Made by a program: the position numbers and the translations under genes. A DNA stretch of 64,000 nt from Pyrenochaeta sp. MPI-SDFR-AT-0127 (lineage: Eukaryota; Ascomycota; Dothideomycetes; Pleosporales; Cucurbitariaceae), in contig JAGTJM010000083.1 of NCBI GenBank assembly GCA_020747015.1, positions 56,077 through 120,076 of the forward strand, read 5' to 3'. The notes beneath the pieces are model-generated. The model searched no databases. It was not told the origin of the DNA and was given only the letters and a program-made list of their open reading frames with translations. Shown in pieces: positions 53,171-64,000 of the stretch. Numbering within the stretch: the stretch's first letter is position 1; each line of letters begins with the position of its first letter.

Positions 53171-55002
53171 TTATCGCTCTCGAGTTTCAACGCGAAGCCA
53201 AAAATCCTGCATAATCCAGATGCCCTATAATTGCGCATCAGTCATTGAAACAATTCAAGGTAAGCTAGACTGGAAGAAGAGAAAATTCACTTACTGCATT
53301 CTCGAGTTTCGTAGGTCTTTCAGGACAAGAGATGGAAAAATCAAACTTTCTCAAGAGCTACACAGGGTCAGTATTTGATGTGTGATTGTGTAAACAGAGG
53401 GATACATGCCTGAACAAAGACCTTGTTAAACTCCATCATTGCAACGGATTTGCCAAGACACTGATATTTTCCGTAATGAAAGACGAGATCGACCGTGTTC
53501 GCCATCTCAACGAATTTCTCTGGACTTGCCTCCGTCCAGCGCTCTGGTCGGAATAGGTCTGCATCCACACCGAAGCTCTTCTTTGAGCGATGAATTCCCA
53601 GCGGTGACGATCCTATTTGTGTGCCCCCGGGAATGAACTTTCCATCAATCACATCTCCCGCTGGGGGTACCTCTTTAAAGAAAGCCCCAGATGCCGGGGG
53701 CATGATCCGAAGCCCTTCTTTGATCACAGCCTGTAGGTATGGCAATTGGCGAGCTTCGGCATCTGTGATAGGCGATGAAATTCTCCCTGCTGCAATACCT
53801 TCGTCAATTTCGGTCTGCAATTTTCGGTACATAGCTGGATTGGTCAAAATATTCAACATAACAGATCGAAGAGCGCCGGCTGAGGTGTCGCTACCAGCAA
53901 CAACTTGGAGTAATGCCTCCCCGGATGCCTCTTCCTGACTGAGCCCATGACGAATAAAAGAGCCAAGCATGTCGGGATGAGACTTGGCTTCAGGCCCAAA
54001 ACGCTTTGCTACTACCCTCTTGGCGACACTTGTGACTTTGTCAGTTGCTATTGCATAGGGACCCATAATTTTCGAAGGCTTACCCAATGAAAGCACCGAA
54101 ACCAAGTTTGTCGCTCTCTGAGGGTAGCAGACCTCGAAGAAGACGCGAATGGAGTATGTCTGCAAGGGTGGGAACGTTTGCTATAACCATCATGATCGGA
54201 ATGAACGTCTTCGTTGTTTGAAGATAATCATAGACATCACTGTCATGTTCAAGATAGCCAAATGCCTCTCCGAAAGCAAGATCGCTGATGACATCTAGCG
54301 TGAAATAAGAGGCTTTTTCGCCGAAATCCACGGGACGATAGTTGTGAGTTGTTGAGAGGTACTTGGTCTCGATCAAATGGCAGAGTTTGGCGATCTGTGT
54401 ATCGATGGAACCCTCCATCGATTCATTCTCTTTTCCAGAGTACTGGTGAGCGGCTATATTAGTGTGTGTAAGTGTGAAGCTGGAAATGTGTTGAGCATAC
54501 CCCGGCAGCCATCTTGCTTCGCAACTTGGTATGTGCAACCTCATCACGCATTGAGAACAAATTGTCCCGTGCAGGATCAAACTTCATCGCGTTATACCCT
54601 ACAAGAAATCAGCAGAGTGATTGGCGACATCAAGCGAATCTCGCCTCACAGTGACCCCTTGTGTAGGCGGAACGGACCGCCATCATCCTTCGCATGACCT
54701 CTGGATCGTCTGTGATCAACTCATTTGGCCCCACACGCACCAGCGAACCTGTGCTTGTCGTCAGCGTGGGTCAAAGGCCGAGCGAGCCAGAACGCACCAT
54801 ATTTGTCGTTGACTTCCTTGAAAGAAATTGGCTGTCGTCCCTTGAGCGATTCCTTCACCATCCAGGCCTTGGAAAAGGCAGCCCAGAAAGGACCTGGAAT
54901 ATGCGACAGGCGTCGCCACTGCAACACGAGGTGCACAAGACAAGCAAACAGTGATGCGCTTAGCAGGCCAATTGCCAGTGTTGCTCTGTCGAATTCGCCC
55001 AT
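53171..55002 (-). CDS. Cytochrome P450 monooxygenase
   Basis: Seven exons complement(53171..53224, 53295..53357, 53410..54028, 54084..54442, 54501..54598, 54656..54748, 54798..55002) give 496 aa. An N-terminal membrane helix (ATLAIGLLSASLFACLVHLV) precedes a proline hinge (HIPGPFWAAF). The I-helix motif is VVAGSDTSAGAL, the K-helix is VIKEGLRIMPP (ExxR), the PERF-like segment is FRPERWTEA, and the heme loop FHYGKYQCLGKS holds the cysteine ligand. Style resembles fungal pisatin-demethylase-type P450s. The intron after exon 5 of this list has a GC donor (CAG|GCATGT) with normal AG end. It diverges from a LaeA-like methyltransferase, with an MFS gene next, so it probably acts in a small metabolic group. 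Substrate unknown. Confidence 0.88.
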
Positions 55003-55291
55003 TGTAGCGGCTCCAGGTATTCGGGCGCGTGGCACAGGTGAACAACTTTGTGTACCCGGGAGGTTGGGGCCTCAATCTGAGGTGAGCGCTCGAGGTGCGA
55101 GGGGGGCCATGTGGCCCATTCGCGCGAAGATACCGTGGCACGCACAGTTGCATGGGTGGTTGACGCGCCGAGCCTCGAATGCGGTTAGCTGGCCCAGTCC
55201 CAGAATTAACCTCCTAGGAGCAGCCAGCGACATCGTCCTGGATCTGAACATTGACTTTGATTCCAACACGGCCTTACCACGGACAACAACC
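55003..55291. promoter_or_regulatory. Divergent promoter of P450 and LaeA-like methyltransferase
   Basis: 289 bp between two ATGs on opposite strands; compact shared promoters are typical of metabolite gene groups. Confidence 0.5.
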
Positions 55292-56764
55292 ATGGCCACG
55301 AGCAGTTCCAGCGACCATCCCTACACCGCTAGCCTTGAGCCAGAGAGCGGCCCGATCCAGACCGCCCCACTTGAGCCTGATGCTGCGAGTCAGCCCGCAT
55401 CTCACGGTGCGCAACAATCTGCTGACGGCGCGTAGGACGGTGACACTGAATCATCCTTTGACGATGGCGACTCGGCTATCGAGAGCGTGAGTGAGAACTC
55501 GTGGAGTGGCCGTTGTCCCTGAATTTCGCTAATATCCACGGGCCTAACCAGTTAGCGAGTTCTACCACCTCAATCAGAGACACCTTGATCACGCAATTGA
55601 GGGAACATGGCCGTCAGTATCAAGGCTATATGGAAGCAAGTACGTTTAAGCCACGTTGTAGAGCCCCAGAGAACAATCAAACAACTAACTGACCTGCTAG
55701 AATATGTGCTCCCAATGGATGAGGTAGTGTAGAACCGATGTGCACGTGACCAGACAATACTGACTTTTTGCAACTAGGAAGAGATGGAGCGTTTAGGTAT
55801 GTTGAACTTGATAGCCGTAGGAGTCGTAATTAAGCAATGGTAGATTTTCAACACCATATTGTGTGGCTCACAATGGAACAAAAGCTTCACTTTGCCCCCA
55901 TCAAGCACGTTAATCGCGTGCTCGATGCTGGTTGCGGAACAGGAATCTGGGCCATTGATTTTGGTAATCTCTCTGTCAATTCTTCTGCGTGTCAATATAC
56001 TCAGAATGCATAGCCGACGCTCATCCCGAAACCGAGGTCATTGGAGTTGATCTAGCACCAGTCCAACCACATAAGTAAGTTCCATCTGCTCAACACCTGC
56101 TACAAATCTAACATGGACGGTCTAGTGTACCTCCCAATCTAAACTTCGAGATTGACGATCTAGAAAGAGAATGGACATTCTCACGCAAATTCGATTTGAT
56201 ACATTCCCAAATGATGATTGGTGCCTTTAAGGACTGGCCAAGATATATACAACAGTGCTTCCAGTGTGTTTGACTAGATCCAGTATCTTGTAGAGCTTCT
56301 CTCACCTCTTCATCAGGTTTTTGGAAACAGACGGCTTCCTTGAGGTCCAAGATATTGACTTGGTCATCAAATGCGATGACGGTACCCTTCCCACCAACTC
56401 GGCAATTGTTCGCTGGCACAACTATATGCACGATGCAGCGACGAAAGCGGGCTTCCCCTTAGATGCAATTGGCAACGTTCCAGAGATGATGAAGGACGCA
56501 GGTTTTGTGGATATCGTGGCCACACCTATCAAATGGCCAATTAACACCTGGCCCAAGGACCGCAAATTTAAAGAGCTTGGGAAATGGGTCTCAGAGAATT
56601 TCCATTGGGGCGCGGAGTCCATGTGCCTTGCTCTGTTCACTCGTGCATTAGGCTGGTCTGTTCAAGAAGTCCAAGTCTTCGCAGCAGCGCTCAGAGGCGA
56701 TCTCCGCAACAAGAAGCTCCACGCTTACTGGAACTTTTGGATTATCCATGGTCGGAAACCGTGA
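55292..56764 (+). pseudogene. LaeA-like (TAM/UMTA) methyltransferase with an in-frame TAG
   Basis: Eight exons (55292..55486, 55552..55639, 55701..55723, 55778..55796, 55844..55963, 56014..56074, 56126..56263, 56317..56764) hold one frame of 363 codons interrupted only by TAG at 55433-55435 (codon 48). The SAM motif is VLDAGCGTGIWAIDFAD, followed by EVIGVDLAPVQP, NFEIDDLEREWTF and IHSQMMIGAFKDWP, the hallmarks of fungal LaeA-like methyltransferases. The stop lies in the disordered N-terminus and would be CAG with a single C-to-T change. Translation from the ATG at about 55630 would still give the catalytic core, and alternative splicing from a GT at 55407 could skip the stop. So it is a pseudogene or a gene with a shifted start. 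Confidence 0.7.
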
Positions 56765-57291
56765 TCATTAGGATGATGCGAGATATGCTTGGGCTGTTTG
56801 GGATAGAAGAATTTTAGTGGAGCACGGTAGAAGGTACATGATATAGCGGAATTGGGTTCATTCTCCATACCCATTCCTACGTTTGCATCAACATGAAGGC
56901 GTTGGAGTTTGTTTCGCAGGCGATACATCTTATGCAGATTATTTTGCAACCTTATCAAGCTCGAATGATTTCTAAGACTCTTGAAAGTACCTCACAATAC
57001 CAATTCAAACCATTGCTCTGTTTGTTGCTCTTAATTGTATGAGCCTTCCAGCATCGGTACTGTTGACGACCAATTTACCCTCAATATCTGCTCGAAGCTC
57101 AACAAAGGGGTGCTGCTACATGGTGGAGAACAAGTATACCGCCTAGTGGCGCATCTTTAGTCGCCTTATTCCCCTGCACTACAAGAACCAAAATATCTTC
57201 ACGGCGTAAGCCATTTAGTAGGTCCAAGTGAATTGGAGATCCAAGATTTCTTCAAGCAAGGCAACCAGTCAGTTCACCTTGTGAGTGATGT
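56765..57291. other. Convergent 3' flanks, no gene
   Basis: Lies between the methyltransferase and MFS 3' ends. Only fragments of open frames, no defined feature. Confidence 0.4.
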
Positions 57292-59002
57292 TTAAGCTTG
57301 GAGATTGTCTGCTTTGCTAAGGCGTCTGACACCCTCTGCTTTTCTATCCTCTGCAAGAATTGATGCAAACTTGCTAGCCTTCCTTATCGCAGGTCCTTTC
57401 CAATAGAAAACATATATTGGCACAACGATCAGGCAAGATAGACATGCCAGGACCGTGGTTGCATACTCGGAAGGGCGTTTATCGCTGAGATTTGAGTACA
57501 ACGGCGTAGCGTACATTGCCGATATTCCGGCAAGAAAGTCTCGGGCAAAAGCATTGCCACCAGTTGCGGACGCAGAGTAGGGGCCATACGCAGCAATCAT
57601 ATAATCTACAGACGAATAGTAGATGGCGAAGTTGGCAAGGCCGACTAAAAATGAGAAGATCATCGGTGCGATCCAGTGCGTCTGGGGAGGGCCCATACAT
57701 GTCCATGCAAACCCAAACAGGCCAATCGGTTCAAAAAGCGCGAGCAAGAGAAGCGGCTTCAAACGACGCTCTGGTGACATCCAATCCGGGCCATTCTTTC
57801 TCCTAAGGTGATCATCGCGAAAGAACCAAGGCCAGTAGAGGAAGTATGTGAAGACATAGGACGCATTGATAGGAATGAAGGCCCAAGCGACTTGCAGAGT
57901 GCCAAAGCCAAAGTTGTCAGGAAAAGTGACATTGAAAGCTTCGAGGAATGTGAAGATCAGTGCATCTGAGAACCCAGACAGGAGAGATAGAAACAGGACA
58001 ATAGGTTCACGGACAAACATCTCAAACGGACGAACCCAGATTTTTCCAGCCTCCTTGAGTGATACGCGGGGCTTCTTGAGTTCGTTTGGTCCATAAATGT
58101 TCGAATCCTCGCCTGCTTCACGACGCCTTCTAGCCTCTCGGTCAATGAGGATAGTCGACCTGCTTTCCGGCATGAAAAAATGAACAGCCTGAACGATGAC
58201 GCCAAAGATGAGTTGGATCCAGAAGTTCCACTGCCAAGTGAGATCTGGAGTTTATGGTCAGATTGTTGTTCCTGCAAGATTGAATGTCTCCAATAAAACC
58301 AGACTCGACTTACAGTGCTCAATAGGACCGCCGATGACACCACCAATACTCGTTCCAATCGTAGAAGACAGCACGATGAAACACAAGGGCCAGTGTTGAG
58401 TCTCGGGTTCATACAAGTCAGCAATAAGACCGAGGGTAACACTACCTCCTGCAGTTGAAAGGCCGCCCTAGAAACATCAGTCGTAAGCTACTTTAGAGAA
58501 ATGAGATGCTTACAAGAGCCCTGCAGACCACTATCGTGCTGAAATTGGGTGCGACAGAATTGGGGATCTGCCAAATATTTATGAACAGCAAACTAAGCTG
58601 CAGGATGGGCCAGCGACCAAATTCCTCACTCCAAGGCGCCCACAGCTCGCATCCAAACGCATAGAACACAAGATAGATCATTTGACCGATTCGAGCAGCT
58701 TGCTCGCTAATGTGAAAGTGCTCAGCAAGAGGCTTGACGGCACTCGGATACACCGATGTATTGAAATTCATGGAGATCTGGATGCCAGCGATAGAGGCCA
58801 AGTACATGGCTTTCTTCCATTGAGGCCATGAGTAGGCGAGCTTGTCCCAGCATTCCCACTCTTTCAACTCGCGATTCCCGTTGGCATCAGGCACAGCCGG
58901 CGGGTGTTGATGAGTGGTGCTGTTGATATCATCTGGACTGCTAGAGGTTGACTTCTCGTCACAATTTTCGTGAAGCGAACTCGGCAAGTTTTCTCCTGTC
59001 AT
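57292..59002 (-). CDS. MFS transporter, drug:H+ antiporter type (polyamine/multidrug-like)
   Basis: Exons complement(57292..58244, 58314..58467, 58514..59002) give 531 aa. The cytoplasmic N-terminus of about 70 residues is polar, then WKKAMYLASIAGIQISMNFN begins helix 1. GFGCEL-like and PWSEEFGRWPILQLSLLFIN give the conserved loop 2-3 region. The middle-loop sequence MPESRSTILIDREARRRRE is typical of the TPO/DHA1 branch of fungal exporters. About 12 hydrophobic segments. Position beside a P450 and a LaeA-like gene fits an exporter of a small molecule. All introns are GT-AG. Substrate unknown. Confidence 0.85.
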
Positions 59003-60554
59003 AACTTTTGCAGATAGCCGCCTTAAACTGGTCTGAGTAGGTTGTGACAGCCTGACGTTCTGCTCAAATATTGTAAGATGGACCTGGAGAAGAGCACAAC
59101 TGCGGACACGGGACAGAATGTGGAGTCGAACATCGTGCTGCTTTGAACACAACTGGGCCTTAATAGTCTTCTGCAAGAGTAGTACTCTGACGTTGGTCCA
59201 AAGTTATGCGTAAGAACTTGCACTCATCCACTCTTAGTGGATCTCCAAGAAGTCGCCGCAACAAACACAGCGCGCTATACACATAGTTTATTGGAACACC
59301 TGGTAGATCTCACCTACATCGACGATGTGCTTTGTGCTGTATTGTGGAGTCTCTCTGGCGTCAATTGGCGTCGACAGTTTGCAGTGGATTGCTGTCCCAA
59401 TCATTTCATGACTAGCTTTGGGTGTGGTGAGAAATTTCCAGTGTTTCCACTTCTTCCCAAAAGCTTTGCAGGCACCAAGGCGTGACTATCGATGCGGCTG
59501 AAATAAGCTCCATCACTAGCATGGGTTCGACAATTTGAAGCGGAGGTGTTGCCAGTCAACAGATCCAGACGCATGACGTCATGCCGATTTACGAGTAGAC
59601 TTCGCCGAGATTTTTGAAGGAGAGACATTCTGGGTCCGTAAACCGGCATAGTTGTCTTCCAAAGTTTTATCCTATCGATTGATAGCCTCAAATGAGTGTA
59701 AGAAGAGCATCAACCATGTGGTAGATCGGGCATATGCATCCCGCGCCCTCCGAAGTCCTATTCGTAGTTCGAAGTTTATCAGTATGATAGGTATAGAAAT
59801 TAATCCAATATAAAGCATTCAAATTGCAAAGAATTAGAAGTCTGATTGCATTGGACCGACGATCATCGGCTACAATTCGAAACAGCTCCGCGGCTTGCGG
59901 GTGCTGAATCGGAGGAACATTTCGTTAGGAAGCCAAAACTATACTATGGTTCTCCGCGTCGCTACAGATTAGCATCGCTACAGAGGTACGAGGACGTTAT
60001 GGGGGGCGTATAGAATTCTGGTAATAGAGCAGTAGGGCTATAATTGCTATTGATCTCGGTTTTGGCGGTTACGGATACCGTTGAACTTTTCAAGTCTGAT
60101 CTTTTCGTACGCAAAAAAGGTATCCTATTAAGGCGAAGCACGAATGGCATTTCACGCGAAGGACAAGGAGATGAAGTGCAAATTCATACAACATTCACAT
60201 CTACACAAGAACGCTACGTATAATACACATGTACAAGAATAAACCCAATGCAGAGCCACAAAGATCCTGCCCGCCCAAACACCCTACACCCCTCCTATGC
60301 GCTTGAGAAAAGAAAAGATACCGTGTACAGTCCGGTGAGGCCAAAATGCCATGCTTATCATGCCCGTCAAGGAAATTCCTAAATGTCCAGTCCCTTTGCT
60401 GACCATGCTTGTAAATTCGACACTGCGTCCCAAAACCAAACCCGAGCGCGCCACCAGTATGACGAGAACAAGGAGAAGCTTACAGGCGTGAAGTTCGTTG
60501 ACAAAGGAAATGGTATGCATAGTCGTCGTTTCGAACACCAGCGAAAATTGCGGC
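59003..60554. other. Gene-poor region between MFS and SNT1
   Basis: 1.55 kb without a supported gene. Several short ORFs near 59240-59690 and 60280-60600 have no features. 59700-59830 is AT-rich and may be repeat-derived. Confidence 0.4.
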
Positions 60555-63500
60555 TCAGCGTGGCCATGTTCTGTCTTGTGTATGCCTTACTCCACTTGTC
60601 CAATCCATTGGTCCCGTGGGTGGCGGTCTCTGCTCCTGTCCTTCACCCGGCCGCGACCCGGGCGGTAAAGGCCCCCTCAAATCCCCCCTCATTTCTCCCT
60701 GTCTCAACATATTCATATGCGCATCGCGATCTCGCGTCTCGCGTTCGCGCATGTCACGCTCATTCTCTCTCCGTATAAGTTCATCCCGACTAAACTGGGC
60801 CTGATGCTGGGCTTGTTCCTCGCGCCTGCGCTCAGCAATACCTCTATCGCGTGGAAAGGGCTGGGAGAAGCGATGAGATGATTCTTCTAGGGCGCGTTGA
60901 TTGTAGACCGAACCAGTTCCTAGTGAAGAATGAGGAGGATGCTGCAGCAGTGGTTGCTGTCCATGTTCCGACCGGGGCAAGGGTGTGTGTGAGCGTTGAG
61001 ATAAATAGCTACGGTCGTGTGCTGAGTATCGCAAGTCTTCGTGCGTTTGGGGTCCGTTTGAACGGAGCCCAGGGTTCGACAGCTGCTCACGCAAATAGTC
61101 GGCTCGATGAGATAGCTCGCGACTAGTGTCACGATCCGAATTGCGAGCGTCCAATGGGTGATGTGGGTCCCGAGGATCGCGGGGCCGATATGGGTCTGCC
61201 ATATTACTCGGTCCTCGAAGCTGATGATGGTCGTGCTGATCACTTGGTGTCTGAGGATTCGAATATGTTAAGTTCGCGTTTTGGATCTGTGAGTGCTCGT
61301 TCCGTCCAGATGGGTCTCTCTGCTGTGATAAATGACTAGTATGGATATGCGGGCTTGGGCGCATACCCATGGGGCCTGAGGGCGGGGCGCTACTTCCTGG
61401 TGGATCCAATGAGCCATACGGATTTGGCTGCAGAATCTGAGACGAGCCAGGTGCTTGTGGGTTTTGTGCCATGGTAGTATTTGGATAACCTGCACGAGCT
61501 GGTTGACTAGGCGGCCCACTTATGCTCGGAGTACGTGAGTGCAAGTGAGGCGAATTGCTGTAACCAGCAAGCGGTGGAGGTGATGGAACGTGTCGAGACG
61601 CGTTATGCTGGGCGAAGACTGATCGATGGCTTCCATACCGAACGTCGCCAAAACTTGGCTGAGGAAGACCAGACTGCGAAGATGGAAGCGACACTGCCTG
61701 TTGAGCTTGGCTATGATTGGGATAATGTGGTCGTTGTTGCCAGCTGTCACGAATGTTGGTCCTGCTTCCTGACACTTGCTCGTTTGTTAGGTCAATGGGC
61801 CTATTGGATGCCGCAGGAGGCAGGGAGGACTGTTGCGCGTAAGATGGCCGAGCGTATGTGGACTGAGATGTATGAGGCTCGTCATACAATCCACGTCTTG
61901 ATGAGGACGGGTAAGCCTGCGTAGTTGGTGGTGGAGGCGCAATTGGAGTTGATTGCTGAGGTGTGGTGCTATGTGACTGGGGCCCTTGATCGCTTGGCTT
62001 CTTCCGCCTGGGCTCAACAGGACTATCGTCATTGAGGAGCGACATCAAATTCGACTTCCTTGGCTCCGTAGTAGGCTTGGGAACAGAAGGAACGGGTGTA
62101 GTGTGTATTGGAGACTGACCAATCTGTGCGTGAAGCTGATGTTGGACATGGGGCGGTGGCTGATGTTGCACTTGTGGAATTGCTGGCGGTGGTGCGGGGT
62201 TGCGTGGCTCTTCTTTGACAGGCGGAGTAGACATCGCAGTGCGACCGGGCAGTTGTTGCGCCCCAGGGATGCTGCCAGGTACTTGCGTATACACTTCGGA
62301 AGGATTTTGACCGATCGACTGGGCCTGAGACAAGTGACGGGAATGAGAATATGGCAATGACCGATTTTCCGGTGATCTCGCGCCCGAGTTTGAATGCACC
62401 GGGGGAGGGAATGTCCTGTGGTGTTGGAGCTGATCCTGTGACATCTGACGCACATGGTGCGAGAAGCGATGTTGGGCTTCCTGCTCCTGCTGGGCCTCGG
62501 CTCTCTGGAGATAGTCTCTCTCTTTATATGGGACACTGGGGTGAAGTGGCGAGCGGTGTTGCTCTTGCACGCGGGCCTGCGAGGGTGCCTGGGGCTGCAT
62601 AGCCCTGGGTAGCGGTTGAGCTGTCGATGATTGTGACTGCGGTCGACTCTCAAGGCGAGAAGGTACGTCGTCAGAGAAATAGCCAGCCCGAGGCCCAAGA
62701 TGCTGTGATTTGTGTTGCGACAAGCTATGCTGATGATGATGTTGCGGTTGAGTTCGCTGCGGTGGAGCCGAAGGCGATTGCTGTCGTGGCATAGATGGGA
62801 TCGATGCGAGACCTGTTTCTGAGTGGGAAGGATATCCCGGGGCAGGTACTAAAGACTTAACCTGAGTAGGTGCTTGGGCAATGTTGGAGAACCTTGAGGA
62901 AGGGTTTGCATTGGGAGGTGAGGTCTTCGGCAGTGTAAGAGAATTTAGTAGTGGGGATTTGTGCTCGGGGGTTGGTGCAATCTGACGAATTGGCGCTGTC
63001 GTGGTACTCTCATAACGTCTTTTGGGGGCTGGGGTGGGTGTCGGTGGTGGCCCGAGATCGTCACCACGTTCTCGTCGTGCGTCCACGTCTTTGGCAACTT
63101 GCTCAAGCTCCATTCGGCCCCCCTCAACAAGGCGCAGGTATTGGTTCTTGATCATGGTGTGTGTTTTCGTGCCCATATGATTTGCGATTGCGACCCAGTC
63201 TGTACCAAAGTGTGCAACGTTCTTGTCGAAATCCTGTAACTCCGAGACTGACCAGTAACTAGACGGGCCAGGCCTTGCGTTGACTTGAGGCTTCGGTCGT
63301 TCCATCATCCCAGCAGTTAGTCCTGAAAGCTGTTGTGGATCGCCAGGTAACAGCATCTGGTCTTCCATGAGACCTGCATGAATGGGTAAGGGCATCTCGC
63401 CCAGAGGACGCCGACCGAATTCATCCTCCATCTTGACACCCATACCCTTATCTTTGCGGTCGATTTTAACCGGTGACCCAGAGGGTCCAGCGGCCAAAGG

Positions 63501-64000
63501 CACATTCTTAGCTTTCCGACCGAGTTTGTCCTTTGCCGCCTTGCCTCGCCGGCTTACCTTTTCTTGCGTTCCGTCGGCATCGGTCTGTCTCCGTGCGCGT
63601 CCTGGGGTGGGCGTGGTTGAAGTTTGGTCGAAGTCAGTCTCCATTCCACCAAAAGTGGGGGCAGCTGAGCGTCGAGGCCGCCCGGTTTCTGTGACTGGCA
63701 GAGGTAAACCATCTTCTCCTGGGTTTTCAGAACGATCCATATTCGCAATAGCTCCACGATTACGTGCAACGCCTCCACCACGCTTCCTAACCCCACCACG
63801 TTTGCCTTTGATTTTACCTTTGTACTCTCGACCCCACTTAGTGGCATAATAGTGATTGATGCAGTCCTTATAAGTTCGTTCGGTTCCAACTTCTTTATAT
63901 AAGACTTCCGCCAACTTGCCCCATTTCTTGGCATATTGGTCTTTGTAGTTATGCACCATGACTCGATGCTCTTCTTCAGTGAAGTCATCCTCTGGTGTTC
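60555..64000 (-). CDS. SNT1: SANT-domain corepressor subunit Snt1 (5' part outside window)
   Basis: Snt1 is the NCoR/SMRT-like scaffold of the Set3 histone deacetylase complex. The visible C-terminal part is about 1,148 residues in one exon, with the 5' end beyond the right edge. Two SANT domains are seen. The first includes FTEEEHRVMVHNYKDQ, KKWGKLAEVL and DCINHYYATKW. The second, about 190 residues later, includes YWSVSELQDFDKNVAHFG, TDWVAIANHMG and KNQYLRLVEGG. Between and after them the protein is disordered, and the last 800 residues are extremely rich in Pro, Gln, Ser and His. A charged helix near the end (ERRREEQAQHQAQFSRDEL) is followed by MDWTSGVRHTQ. Paired SANT domains with this spacing support the call. 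Confidence 0.85.
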   Translation of the reverse strand, partial: TPEDDFTEEEHRVMVHNYKDQYAKKWGKLAEVLYKEVGTERTYKDCINHYYATKWGREYKGKIKGKRGGVRKRGGGVARNRGAIANMDRSENPGEDGLPLPVTETGRPRRSAAPTFGGMETDFDQTSTTPTPGRARRQTDADGTQEKVSRRGKAAKDKLGRKAKNVPLAAGPSGSPVKIDRKDKGMGVKMEDEFGRRPLGEMPLPIHAGLMEDQMLLPGDPQQLSGLTAGMMERPKPQVNARPGPSSYWSVSELQDFDKNVAHFGTDWVAIANHMGTKTHTMIKNQYLRLVEGGRMELEQVAKDVDARRERGDDLGPPPTPTPAPKRRYESTTTAPIRQIAPTPEHKSPLLNSLTLPKTSPPNANPSSRFSNIAQAPTQVKSLVPAPGYPSHSETGLASIPSMPRQQSPSAPPQRTQPQHHHQHSLSQHKSQHLGPRAGYFSDDVPSRLESRPQSQSSTAQPLPRAMQPQAPSQARVQEQHRSPLHPSVPYKERDYLQRAEAQQEQEAQHRFSHHVRQMSQDQLQHHRTFPPPVHSNSGARSPENRSLPYSHSRHLSQAQSIGQNPSEVYTQVPGSIPGAQQLPGRTAMSTPPVKEEPRNPAPPPAIPQVQHQPPPHVQHQLHAQIGQSPIHTTPVPSVPKPTTEPRKSNLMSLLNDDSPVEPRRKKPSDQGPQSHSTTPQQSTPIAPPPPTTQAYPSSSRRGLYDEPHTSQSTYARPSYAQQSSLPPAASNRPIDLTNEQVSGSRTNIRDSWQQRPHYPNHSQAQQAVSLPSSQSGLPQPSFGDVRYGSHRSVFAQHNASRHVPSPPPLAGYSNSPHLHSRTPSISGPPSQPARAGYPNTTMAQNPQAPGSSQILQPNPYGSLDPPGSSAPPSGPMGMRPSPHIHTSHLSQQRDPSGRNEHSQIQNANLTYSNPQTPSDQHDHHQLRGPSNMADPYRPRDPRDPHHPLDARNSDRDTSRELSHRADYLREQLSNPGLRSNGPQTHEDLRYSAHDRSYLSQRSHTPLPRSEHGQQPLLQHPPHSSLGTGSVYNQRALEESSHRFSQPFPRDRGIAERRREEQAQHQAQFSRDELIRRENERDMRERETRDRDAHMNMLRQGEMRGDLRGPLPPGSRPGEGQEQRPPPTGPMDWTSGVRHTQDRTWPR

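Noticed and set aside
1..64000. CRISPR arrays, bacterial operons, attachment sites
   Set aside because: The DNA is clearly from a fungal nucleus; no regularly spaced repeats or prokaryotic signals were seen.

Overview
The window is nuclear DNA from a filamentous ascomycete. Short GT-AG introns (about 45-110 nt) interrupt most genes, and branch-point motifs of the CTAAC/CTGAC type are visible. The gene content (Zn2Cys6 regulator, LaeA-like methyltransferase, NACHT/STAND proteins, fungal MFS carriers) and traces of C-to-T repeat decay also fit. A Dothideomycete of the Pleosporales type is my best guess; this is a judgement from protein style, not a database result.

Left third (1-20 kb). A partial SEC15 exocyst gene and LYS9 (lysine biosynthesis) diverge from a common promoter, followed by GET4 (tail-anchored protein insertion), whose second intron lacks a GT donor. 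From 5.3 to 8.5 kb lies a repeat-rich stretch. It holds an intron-containing tRNA-Gly, a truncated copy of that tRNA, a pair of diverged direct repeats with a RIP-like pattern, and an orphan ORF. From 8.6 to 15.1 kb an MFS carrier, a Zn2Cys6 regulator and a fumarase/CMLE-superfamily lyase look like a small catabolic cluster. 15.1-17.9 kb is gene-poor, with one candidate small secreted protein.

Middle (17.9-41.4 kb) is a dense housekeeping block: TRM6 (tRNA m1A58), a MINDY-type deubiquitinase with a CaaX end, an uncharacterised 775-aa protein, aspartokinase with a Gcn4/CpcA-type site upstream, BUR1/CDK9 kinase, a complex I NDUFB2-like subunit, a CFA-synthase-like methyltransferase, RFC3, ARPC3, and several small or unknown genes. 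One of these is a two-exon membrane protein with both exons short. RFC3 and ARPC3 diverge from a promoter containing an MCB-type palindrome.

Right third (41.4-64 kb) is accessory. A SNF2/RING ATPase and a NACHT protein ending in C2H2 zinc fingers are transcribed head to head. A STAND-like, ankyrin-repeat protein without an NTPase domain follows the NACHT gene on the same strand. This is the best candidate in the window for an undescribed nonself-recognition or signalling module. Next comes a backbone-less metabolite-type group: P450 with a GC-AG intron, LaeA-like methyltransferase with one in-frame TAG, and MFS carrier. The window closes inside SNT1, a SANT-domain corepressor subunit.

Exon joins given below were deduced by eye from splice motifs, reading-frame continuity and family conservation; each full chain was checked for length divisible by three.
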